From: Kribbella pratensis | GTDB taxonomy: Bacteria; Actinomycetota; Actinomycetes; Propionibacteriales; Kribbellaceae | Assembly (NCBI RefSeq): GCF_004365355.1 | Contig: NZ_SODP01000002.1 | Coordinates: forward strand, 553,838-617,837 | Direction of reading: 5' to 3' | DNA: 64,000 bases | In this document: positions 1-6,921 of the stretch, one piece after another | Position numbering within the stretch: position 1 is the stretch's first letter | Layout: each line of letters starts with the position of its first letter | The notes under the pieces: generated by a model | Databases searched by the model: none | The model's input: the letters and a program-made list of their open reading frames with translations, nothing else | What the model was told of the DNA's origin: nothing | Position numbers and translations under genes: made by a program

Positions 1-110
1 CGGCGGTCAGCGGCGGCGGTCAGCGGCGGCGGTCAGCGGCGGCGGTCAGCGGCGGCGGTCAGCGGCGGCGGTCAGCGGCGGCGGTCAGCGGCGGCGGTCA
101 GCGGCGGCGG
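1..110. repeat. 13-bp tandem repeat array at the left edge
   Basis: Seven complete copies of CGGCGGCGGTCAG lie between 11 and 101, with a partial copy on each side. The array runs off the window, so its true length is unknown. Thirteen is not a multiple of three and each unit reads TGA on the minus strand, so the array holds stop codons in all three minus-strand frames. The stop codon of the minus-strand gene at 98-643 lies in the array. Confidence 0.95.
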
Positions 111-643
111 AGGGCTCGGAGGGATTGGGTGGGGACTAGGCGGACGTTGTAGACCTCTGAGCGGCGGCGCGGGGCGTCGAGGGGGTGCTCGGCGAGTTCT
201 AGGAAGTCTGCGCCGACGCGGTCGATGGTGCCGGTGACGGGGCCGCCGCCGCTGCAGAACAGCGTGACCGGCGAGCGGTCACGGGCGATTCCCCGGAGCA
301 GATGCGCGAGCCCGAGCTTGCCCTCGACGGGGCCGGCTGGCTCGGCCCAGGGGCCCAATCGGTGTACGGCGACGAGTGCGGTGACCGGGATCAGCCACTC
401 CTCGTAGCGCTCGGTCTCGAGCAGCAGGCAGTCCTTCCCGACCCGGCTGAGCATGCCGCGGATGGGCTCGGCGTCGTTCAGTTCGACGCGTACGACGGTG
501 TTCACCGCGCCGCGGAGCCGGTCGAGGACGGTGATCTTCCCGACCTCGGTGCGGATCCTGTCGGCCACCTCGCCGTACAGATCTGTGTCCTGGAGCGCCT
601 CGAACTGCGACTCCAGGTCCGCGAACAACGCATCCCACCGCAT
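98..643 (-). CDS. Conserved hypothetical protein with two Sm-like beta-barrel-type modules
   Basis: This is a 181-residue protein if it starts at the ATG at 643. The frame stays open back to 778, but the first 45 residues of that longer version look like non-coding translation. I do not recognise a named function. Two segments share a pattern (G-x-[LI]-x-R-V-G-x-D followed by hydrophobic strands and a Pro-containing strand), at about residues 65-100 and 130-165, suggesting two small SH3/Sm-like barrels. That is inference from pattern only. It is divergent from the LysM gene. The C-terminus ends in arginines encoded by the first unit of a 13-bp tandem repeat that also supplies the stop codon. 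Confidence 0.7.
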   Translation of the reverse strand: MRWDALFADLESQFEALQDTDLYGEVADRIRTEVGKITVLDRLRGAVNTVVRVELNDAEPIRGMLSRVGKDCLLLETERYEEWLIPVTALVAVHRLGPWAEPAGPVEGKLGLAHLLRGIARDRSPVTLFCSGGGPVTGTIDRVGADFLELAEHPLDAPRRRSEVYNVRLVPTQSLRALRRR

Positions 644-731
644 GACCGCGAACCTACCGGTCCCAGGGTGCTGTCGCGTTGGTCGGCCGTCACCCTCCGC
701 ATGGGAATCCGACGCTGCGTGAGTTAAGGAC

Positions 732-762
732 TTGCAAAGTAGGCGTAGAACCGGTCTATAGT
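732..762 (+). promoter_or_regulatory. Candidate promoter for the LysM gene
   Basis: TTGCAA at 732-737 and TATAGT at 757-762 resemble a sigma-70-type promoter with a slightly long 19-bp spacer. It points at the LysM gene, whose start at 814 is preceded by GGGAG at 799-803. The region is the 170-bp divergent gap between the two genes. Just downstream, AAAGCAAACT occurs twice (771-792). No experimental support. Confidence 0.35.
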
Positions 763-813
763 GGTCAAGCCAAAGCAAACTAAAGCAAACTCATAGGTCG
801 GGAGCGAAGCGGG

Positions 814-2649
814 ATGAACGCGATGATCCGGGCACTGAAAGGCATCCTCGCCGTGCTGGCGCTGGTCGGTGTCGGCCTGCTGCTGCGGTGGGTGACCGCC
901 GGGTCGATCAGCGGCGCGCGGACGTACGACCTGGACTCGCTGACCGTGCTCGCGGTCGGGACAGTCGCATGGATCGCGTACGTGTGGCTGGTGCTCGCGG
1001 TCGTGACGACGGTCCTCGAGCAGATCCCCGGCGTAGTCGGGGCGCTCGCAGGTGCGGTTGCCGGACGGATCACCACGAAGACAGCGCGGGCCCTACTGCG
1101 CTCCGGTCTCGGCGTAGCCGCCGTCACGCCCCTCACCGTCGGCGCGGCCCAGGCCACCCCCGGCCCCAGCTCCCACGTCCTCCAGTGGAACCAGACCGAG
1201 CCCCCCTCCACCATCCACCTCACCGACTCCAACTGGCGCCCCACCAACCCCCGCCCCACCCTCCATCTCGGCGGCGCCGAGGCCCACCGGACAGCCGCGA
1301 CACAGCAGGACTCCACCGACTCCTGGCGCTCGAGGGAGCCGGTCTCGAACCTGCAGATCGGCGGTGCCGACACAAACGGGCCCGCCACTGCCGAGCAGGC
1401 CACCAGGTCCCAGCAGTCGTCGGCTAAGTCCGAGCAGGAGTCCGTCAGCACCTGGCGATCGACGGAGCCGGCCTCGGAGTTGCAGATCGGCCGCGCCGAC
1501 GTGCCGAAGACAACCGCAACCGAGGCGGGCTCCGCCCAGTCCCGCCAGGACCTCACCAGCGCCTCGCGAGCCACCGAGCCCACCTCGGACCTGCAGGTCG
1601 GCGGTGCCGACGCCAACAGGACAACCGCGGCCCAGCAGCCCTTCGCGCAATCCCAGCAGGACTCCACCAGCACGTGGGGCTCGACGGAGGCCGCCTCCAA
1701 TCTGCAGATCGGTGGCGCCGACGCGCCGAGGACAGCCGCGGCCCAGCCGGGCTCGGCCCAGTCCCACCAGGAGTCGGCCAAGCCCCTGCGGGAGTCGGCC
1801 AAATCTCAGCGGGACTCCACCAGCACCTGGGCCTCGACCGAGCCGGCCTCGGGGCTGCAGATCGGTGGCGCCGACACCGCGAGGACAGCCGCGGCGCAGC
1901 CGGGCTCCACCAAGGCCCAGCACGGCTCCGGCCAGTCCGGCCAGGACTCCACCGACACGTGGCGAGCTACCGAGCCGGCCTCGGAGTTGCGGATCGGTGG
2001 CGGTGACGCGGCGAGGACCGCCGCGGCGCAGCCGGGCTCCGCGCAGGCGCAGCAGGAGTCGGCCAAGGGCCAGCAGGGCTCCAGCCAGTCCGACCGGGAC
2101 TCCACTGACACCTGGCGAGCTACCGAGCCGGCCTCGGAGTTGCGGATCGGTGGCGGTGACGCGGCGAGGACCGCCGCGGCGCACCCGGGCTCCGCGCAGG
2201 CGCAGCAGGAGTCGGCCAAGGGCCAGCAGGGCTCCAGCCAGTCTGACCAGGACTCCACCGACAGCTGGCGAGTTACCGAGCCGGCATCGGGACTGCATGT
2301 TGGGGTGGAGCCCGGGAGCAAGGGGTCTGGTCGGGCGGCTGTGAGTGGGCGGATGCGGGTGGGGGTGCCGGATCGGCCTACTGATGGGGCTCCTACTCGG
2401 TACACCGCGGTGCGAGCTGGTGGGGCTGTGCGGGTCGTCGTACGTGAAGGGGACTCGCTGTGGGGTCTCGCCGCTCGGGAGCTGGGGCCTGGCGCCACGG
2501 ATGAAGCGATCGCCGCGCGGTGGCCGGATTGGTACGCCGTGAATCGGCAGGTCATCGGTGAGGACCCCGACCTGATTCTTCCTGGGCAGGTACTCCGCGT
2601 GCCGCCCGCGTCCACCGGCCACCTCCCGCCCACCCATCAGGAGCCGTGA
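814..2649 (+). CDS. LysM-domain membrane protein with nine internal tandem repeats
   Basis: The protein has 611 residues. Hydrophobic segments at about 8-28 and 43-66, with a third at about 97-112, suggest N-terminal membrane anchoring. A long Ser/Thr/Ala/Gln-rich stalk (about 138-500) holds nine copies of a motif with consensus W-R-x-T-E-P-A-S-x-L-x-I-G-G. A LysM module for glycan binding follows at about 540-595 (G-D-S-L-W near its start, L-I-L-P-G-Q near its end). LysM domains bind N-acetylglucosamine-containing glycans such as peptidoglycan. The gene is followed after one base by the Rv3235-type gene, so the two are probably co-transcribed. This pair is commonly found near secA in actinomycetes. 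The extended repeat stalk is the unusual part. Confidence 0.88.
   Translation: MNAMIRALKGILAVLALVGVGLLLRWVTAGSISGARTYDLDSLTVLAVGTVAWIAYVWLVLAVVTTVLEQIPGVVGALAGAVAGRITTKTARALLRSGLGVAAVTPLTVGAAQATPGPSSHVLQWNQTEPPSTIHLTDSNWRPTNPRPTLHLGGAEAHRTAATQQDSTDSWRSREPVSNLQIGGADTNGPATAEQATRSQQSSAKSEQESVSTWRSTEPASELQIGRADVPKTTATEAGSAQSRQDLTSASRATEPTSDLQVGGADANRTTAAQQPFAQSQQDSTSTWGSTEAASNLQIGGADAPRTAAAQPGSAQSHQESAKPLRESAKSQRDSTSTWASTEPASGLQIGGADTARTAAAQPGSTKAQHGSGQSGQDSTDTWRATEPASELRIGGGDAARTAAAQPGSAQAQQESAKGQQGSSQSDRDSTDTWRATEPASELRIGGGDAARTAAAHPGSAQAQQESAKGQQGSSQSDQDSTDSWRVTEPASGLHVGVEPGSKGSGRAAVSGRMRVGVPDRPTDGAPTRYTAVRAGGAVRVVVREGDSLWGLAARELGPGATDEAIAARWPDWYAVNRQVIGEDPDLILPGQVLRVPPASTGHLPPTHQEP
1225..2310 (+). 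repeat. In-frame degenerate tandem repeat inside the LysM gene
   Basis: Nine repeat starts, each GACTCC or a close variant just before the Trp codon or its equivalent, lie at 1225, 1309, 1438, 1549, 1660, 1813, 1945, 2098 and 2251. Spacings are 84, 129, 111, 111, 153, 132, 153 and 153 bp, all multiples of three. The units starting at 1945 and 2098 are nearly identical, which suggests a recent duplication. The last copy is degenerate. Confidence 0.9.
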
Positions 2650-2650
2650 C

Positions 2651-3952
2651 ATGAGCCAGTCCCCGAACCGCGCCACAACGAACGCGACCTCAGCACCGGA
2701 ACCGATGGAGGCTCTCATGGCCGTCACCAACCCGACTTCCGCGGCGAACGAACGCACCGCGACCCCGGATGTGCTCGCCTCTGTTGCGCGGCCGCGGCTG
2801 CGGTCGGTGCGTGGCGAGCATGTCGTCCCTGCGACGGCCCGGTACGCCGGTGAGCTGTCGGATGGCGCGCTGGCGCTGCGGTTGCAGGCGATCACCCGGC
2901 TCGGCGTCACGGACGCACTGCGGCGGTCGTCGAGCATCGCGGCCCTCACAACCCGCCAGCCGCAGGCCCGCAAACTCACGGTCGTGCCGGCCGACAAGCA
3001 GGCGGCTGGGCAACCTGACGGGGCTCAGCCGCCGCACGCCACGAAGCCCACCGGGCCCAGCAAAGTCGCCAGGCCCAGTGAGGTTGCCAGGCTCAGCCAG
3101 GTCAGCACGTCCAGCGAAGTCGGCACGCCGAGCGAGGGTGCTCGACCCAGCGAGGCCGCCCGGTTCAGCCAGGTTGCCGAGCCCAGCGAAGTCGCCGGGG
3201 CAAGCAGGATCGCCGGGCCTAGCGCGGTCGCCCGCCCCGGTGAGGTTGCTCGCCCCGACGAGGTCGCACGACCCAGTCAGCCCGCCGGGTCCGGTGAGAT
3301 CGCCCGAACCGGTGAGATCGCTCGGACCAGCGAGGTCGTCCGGGCCGCCGACTCCGCGCGGTCCGGTGAGGTTGGTCGGCACGGTCAGGTTGCTCAGCCC
3401 GGCGAGGTTGCTCGGTCCAGCGAGCTTGCCCGATCCAGTGAGGTTGCCCGATCTACGGAGGTCGCCGGGCCACGCGCGGTCGCCCGGCCCGGTGAGATTG
3501 CTCGGTCCAGCGATGTCGCTCGGCCCGCCGACGCCGCCCGGTCCAGTGAGGTTGGTCGACCCGGTGAGGTTGCTCGGCAGGGTGAAGCTGCTCGGTCCGG
3601 TGGGGTTGGGGTTCGGGTGCCGGAGGCTCGGGCTTGGGGTGGGCGGTTGGCTCAGGCTGTGGCTGAGGTGCTGGCAGGGGATCGGCCGATTTCGCAACTG
3701 GTGCGGTATACCGACGACGAGGTGTTCATGGAGTTGAATCGGCGGGTTCGGCTGCTCGGGTTGAATACGACCGCGATGACTCGCGGCGCGAAGGGGAAGA
3801 GCGCGGTGCAGTCGGTGCGGGTGTTCATGCCGGAGCCGTCGATCGCGGAGGTGGCGGCGCATGTACGTCGGGGCGACCGGTCGCGGGCGATCGCGCTGCG
3901 GATGGAGATCCGGCGCAACCGCTGGGTCTGCACCGCGCTCGAGATCGGCTGA
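2651..3952 (+). CDS. Rv3235-family (DUF6459-type) protein with a 30-unit hexapeptide tract
   Basis: The protein has 433 residues. The C-terminal part (about 325-433) matches the Rv3235-type family in pattern, including a helical segment, R-V-F-M-P-E-P and the ending R-W-V-C-T-A-L-E-I-G. The molecular function of the family is not known to me. Residues 135-314 are an uninterrupted array of thirty hexapeptides, consensus R-P/S-S/G-E-V-A. The start at 2651 follows the LysM stop by one base. ATGs at 2702 and 2717 are in-frame alternatives. Position between a LysM protein and, originally, secA suggests a cell-envelope link, which is inference. Confidence 0.82.
   Translation: MSQSPNRATTNATSAPEPMEALMAVTNPTSAANERTATPDVLASVARPRLRSVRGEHVVPATARYAGELSDGALALRLQAITRLGVTDALRRSSSIAALTTRQPQARKLTVVPADKQAAGQPDGAQPPHATKPTGPSKVARPSEVARLSQVSTSSEVGTPSEGARPSEAARFSQVAEPSEVAGASRIAGPSAVARPGEVARPDEVARPSQPAGSGEIARTGEIARTSEVVRAADSARSGEVGRHGQVAQPGEVARSSELARSSEVARSTEVAGPRAVARPGEIARSSDVARPADAARSSEVGRPGEVARQGEAARSGGVGVRVPEARAWGGRLAQAVAEVLAGDRPISQLVRYTDDEVFMELNRRVRLLGLNTTAMTRGAKGKSAVQSVRVFMPEPSIAEVAAHVRRGDRSRAIALRMEIRRNRWVCTALEIG
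3053..3592 (+). repeat. Thirty in-frame 18-bp units (hexapeptide array)
   Basis: Exactly 540 bp encode thirty hexapeptides without interruption. Most units read R-P-S-E-V-A or R-S-S-E-V-A with conservative changes. The glutamate and the small residue at position six are best kept. Confidence 0.92.
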
Positions 3953-3995
3953 AAACGCGTAACCGCTGGGTCTGTACCGCGCTCGAGATCGGCTG
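3914..3995 (+). repeat. 38-bp direct repeat of the Rv3235-type gene tail
   Basis: Bases 3914-3951 (the final codons of the gene) are repeated at 3958-3995 with only two differences. Both are C-to-T changes that fall at third codon positions and keep Arg and Cys. The second copy is out of frame with the gene and non-coding today. It looks like the remnant of a duplicated gene end. The remaining stretch to the VanW gene at 4131 holds a GC-rich 8-bp hairpin at 4097-4118 and nothing else I recognise. Confidence 0.85.
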
Positions 3996-4130
3996 GGATC
4001 CGAACTCCTGGGTGTCGTCCGGCGTCATATCGAGCGCAATCGGATCGAGCGGTTGCTGTCATCTGAATGGATCCGCGGCGGCGTACGGTAACCGAGGTCG
4101 GCCGCGGGGCCGGCCGACTCGTTCGGGGGA

Positions 4131-5090
4131 ATGATGTCCGAGACCACGATCGCCACACCGCTGCAGGCGCCGGAGTCGACTGGGGTGACGCCGGGTACGC
4201 CGTGGCGGGTCGCGGTGCATGAGCTGAGCGACGCGGAGCGGGCCCGGGTGCTGCCCGCGGTGAACCATCGCCGGTGGAGCGAGCGGGTGCCGCTGCTCTA
4301 CCCCCTGGCGGTGCGGTATCACCGTGTGCTCAAGCGGCTCGAGTGGATCAGGTCCAGCACGCCGTACGCCGGAACGCGCGCGGCAACCGATCTGCCCATC
4401 AGGATCAAGCGGCACAAGTCGCTGTTGCTGCGCCAGCTCGGTGAGACCGAGATGTGGATGCAGCACAACAAGGTGACCAACCTGAAGCTTGCCTGCGCAC
4501 AGGTCGACGGGCTGCTGATCCGTCCGGGTGAGACGTTCTCCTTCAACAAGCTGGTCGGCAACGCGACCCGGCGCAAGGGTTACGTGAAGGGCATGCGGCT
4601 GTCGAACGGCCAGGCGCGGCCGGGTATCGGCGGTGGCATCTGCCAGCTCGCCAACCTCCTGCACTGGATGGTGCTGCACTCGCCGCTGACCGTGACGCAG
4701 CGGTCGACGCACAGCTTCGACCCGTTCCCGGACAACGGCCGCGTGCTGCCGTGGGGCGTGGGTTGCAGCATCGTCTACAACTACGTGGACCTGCAGTTCC
4801 GCAACGACACCGACCAGACGTTCCAGCTGCACGTCGATGTCGGCGAGCGCTACCTCGAGGGCGAGATCCTCGCCGACGTGCCGGCCGAGTCGTCGTACCG
4901 GGTGTTCGCGAAGAACGAGCGGTTCCTCCGGGTCGGCGCCGACTATTTCCGGCGGAACGAGATCTGGCGGACCGTGATCGACCGCCGCACGGGTACGGCG
5001 CTGCGCGACGAGCTGATCCGCGAGAACGTTGCCCTGGTCAAGTACCTCCCGGTCGACGTACCGGTCCTCGACGTCGTGCTCCCGCACTGA
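4131..5090 (+). CDS. VanW family protein
   Basis: The protein has 319 residues and shows the VanW family signature: N-K-L-V-G, then G-G-G-I-C-Q-L-A-N-L-L, then a histidine-containing S-F-D-P-F-P-D-N segment. VanW-like proteins are found in glycopeptide-resistance clusters and in many envelope loci, but their activity is not established. No signal peptide is visible. Two adjacent ATGs occur (4131 and 4134); the G-rich run GGGGGA directly upstream suits the second one slightly better. It stands alone between the repeat-rich pair and an AraC regulator. Confidence 0.85.
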   Translation: MMSETTIATPLQAPESTGVTPGTPWRVAVHELSDAERARVLPAVNHRRWSERVPLLYPLAVRYHRVLKRLEWIRSSTPYAGTRAATDLPIRIKRHKSLLLRQLGETEMWMQHNKVTNLKLACAQVDGLLIRPGETFSFNKLVGNATRRKGYVKGMRLSNGQARPGIGGGICQLANLLHWMVLHSPLTVTQRSTHSFDPFPDNGRVLPWGVGCSIVYNYVDLQFRNDTDQTFQLHVDVGERYLEGEILADVPAESSYRVFAKNERFLRVGADYFRRNEIWRTVIDRRTGTALRDELIRENVALVKYLPVDVPVLDVVLPH

Positions 5091-5149
5091 CCAAGAGCTC
5101 AGCAGGAACTCAGCAAGAAACTGTCGGCGGCGCGTAGCAGACTGGCGGT

Positions 5150-5857
5150 ATGACAGTCGCGGTCGAGCCGTATCGGGAGCGTGCTGCGCGCGTCCCGGGG
5201 GCCGACCTGTGGACGCGGACGGCCGAGGGTGGGGAGTACCGGATCCTGCCCGACGGCTGCATGGATGTGCTGTTGATCGACGGTGACCTGATCGTCGCCG
5301 GGCCGGACAGTCATGCGTGGACAGGCAGTGCCCCACGCGGGACGCGGTACGCCGGGATCAGGTTCGCGCCGGGTGCCGCGCCGGGCTTCCTCGGCGTACC
5401 GGCTCGCGAGCTGCTGAACGAGCGGGTCCCCCTGGCGGACCTGTGGTCCCCGACCCGGAGCAGACAACTCCTGGACCGGATCAGATCGTCACCCGACCCG
5501 GCCGTGGCGCTCGATGTCGAGGTCGCCAAGCTCGTCGACGAACCGCCGGACCGGCTGATCAGTTACGTACTGCGCAATGTCCGCGGCGGGCTGCTCCGCG
5601 GCAGCGCCGGTGTCTCCAAGTTGGCAGCGACGATCGGGTTGAGTGAGCGACAACTGCACCGACGCTGCCTGGACGCGTTCGGTTACGGACCGAAGATGCT
5701 CGACCGGGTGCTCTGGATGAACGTTGCCCTCGACCACGCACGCACCGGCCTGGCTCTCGCCGACGTCGCCACGCTCACCGGGTACGCCGACCAGGCGCAC
5801 TTCACCCGCGACGTCAAAGCACTGACCGGTCTACCACCTAAGACGCTGCTGGGCTGA
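5150..5857 (+). CDS. AraC family transcriptional regulator with an N-terminal DUF6597-like domain
   Basis: The protein has 235 residues. The N-terminal half (about 15-130) resembles the DUF6597 sensor-like domain, with the typical L-P-D-G-C-M-D-V-L-L segment. The C-terminal half holds an AraC double helix-turn-helix, including L-A-A-T-I-G-L-S-E-R-Q-L-H-R-R and the later T-G-Y-A-D-Q-A-H-F-T-R-D. It starts 59 bp after the VanW stop and is followed after 11 bp by a phosphotransferase gene, so the regulator may control that gene. Its ligand cannot be read from the sequence. Confidence 0.85.
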   Translation: MTVAVEPYRERAARVPGADLWTRTAEGGEYRILPDGCMDVLLIDGDLIVAGPDSHAWTGSAPRGTRYAGIRFAPGAAPGFLGVPARELLNERVPLADLWSPTRSRQLLDRIRSSPDPAVALDVEVAKLVDEPPDRLISYVLRNVRGGLLRGSAGVSKLAATIGLSERQLHRRCLDAFGYGPKMLDRVLWMNVALDHARTGLALADVATLTGYADQAHFTRDVKALTGLPPKTLLG

Positions 5858-5868
5858 GCCACGCCCGC

Positions 5869-6921
5869 ATGTCAGCATTGCTTCTCATGACCGGTCACCC
5901 GGAAGTCGGTACGGCGACTCTGCGCCACAACCCGCTTAACGCGGTGACGGCGACCGTAGAGCGCATCACGTACGCCGACGGCCGCACCGCCGTACGCAAG
6001 CAGCTCCAGAGCCCATCGGACACCACCGGCCCGTGGGCCGCGTCGACCGACCCGCGCCACTGGAACTACTGGCGGCGTGAGCTCGAGGTGTACCAGGACG
6101 ACGAGCTGCGCGGCCGGCTCGCGGACGCCGGGCTCGTGCTGCCCGAGGCGCAGGTGGAGGAGTGGCCGGACGGCGCCGTACTCCTGATGGAAGACATCGG
6201 CGGGACATCGGGCACCCAGTTCAGCCTCGCCGAGCACGCGGCACTCACGCGAGCCTTCGGGCGGTGGCAGGCGCAGCCTTTGTCCGAACGGCCGTGGATG
6301 TCCAGAGGATTTCTGCGCGACTACTCGACGACCCGCGAGGTGCCCTGGCACTTGCTGACCGACGACGCCGCCTGGCAGCAGCCGCTCATCCGCGAGACGT
6401 GGCCCGGCCAGCTGCGCGAAGCCTGGACTCGGCTGATGGTTCAGCGCGACGCACTCCTCGACCTCGTCGCGAGCCTCCCCCGCGCCACCTGTCACCTCGA
6501 CTTCTGGGTCTCCAACGTGATCCAGCGACCGAGCGGTGAGCTCGCGCTGTTCGACTGGGCGTTCACCGGTGACGGCGCGCTCGGCGAGGACATCGGCAAC
6601 TACATCCCCGACGCGGTGTTCGACATGTTCTGGCCGGTCGAACGCCTGCCCGAGCTGGCCGAGACATGCATCGCCAACTACCTCGACGGTCTGCACGAGG
6701 CCGGTTGGCGCGGTGATTCGGATGACGTGCGGCTGGCGGTGATGGCGTCCGGGGTCAAGTACGCGTGGCTGCTGCCGGGTCTGCTCGGCCGCGCGTCCGA
6801 CCCCGCCCACAACGCCTACCACCGCCAGGTCGACGGCCGGCATCTGTTCCACCAACGCGGTCAGGCGCTGATGTACGTCGCCGACTGGTGTGCCGAGGCG
6901 CTCAGCCGAGCACGACGGTAA
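5869..6921 (+). CDS. Aminoglycoside phosphotransferase (APH)-fold protein
   Basis: The protein has 350 residues. The kinase catalytic loop H-L-D-F-W-V-S-N matches the HxDxxxxN motif, and F-D-W-A-F with the following G-E-D-I-G-N matches the metal-binding region of the APH/choline kinase superfamily. The substrate may be a small metabolite or an antibiotic; resistance is not implied by the fold. It lies 11 bp after the AraC regulator. Its 3' end overlaps the convergent hydrolase-like gene by 20 bp (6902-6921). No clear ribosome binding site precedes 5869, and an ATG at 5887 is an alternative start. Confidence 0.78.
   Translation: MSALLLMTGHPEVGTATLRHNPLNAVTATVERITYADGRTAVRKQLQSPSDTTGPWAASTDPRHWNYWRRELEVYQDDELRGRLADAGLVLPEAQVEEWPDGAVLLMEDIGGTSGTQFSLAEHAALTRAFGRWQAQPLSERPWMSRGFLRDYSTTREVPWHLLTDDAAWQQPLIRETWPGQLREAWTRLMVQRDALLDLVASLPRATCHLDFWVSNVIQRPSGELALFDWAFTGDGALGEDIGNYIPDAVFDMFWPVERLPELAETCIANYLDGLHEAGWRGDSDDVRLAVMASGVKYAWLLPGLLGRASDPAHNAYHRQVDGRHLFHQRGQALMYVADWCAEALSRARR

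Noticed and set aside
1..110. CRISPR array
   Set aside because: The 13-bp units are directly adjacent with no spacers and no cas genes are near.
1093..2997. A 634-codon minus-strand open frame opposite the LysM gene
   Set aside because: The repeats in it are the shadow of the LysM repeats; it has no start context or domain.
3914..3995. Attachment site pair of an integrated element
   Set aside because: The two 38-bp copies are only 44 bp apart start to start, there is no integrase, and no third copy was noticed near secA.
3996..4130. Cyclic-di-AMP riboswitch before the VanW gene
   Set aside because: Such elements precede wall genes in actinomycetes, but the conserved core bases are not present here; only a short GC hairpin is seen.
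5869..6921. Antibiotic resistance gene
   Set aside because: The APH fold is clear, but the fold covers many metabolic kinases and nothing in the sequence points to an aminoglycoside substrate.
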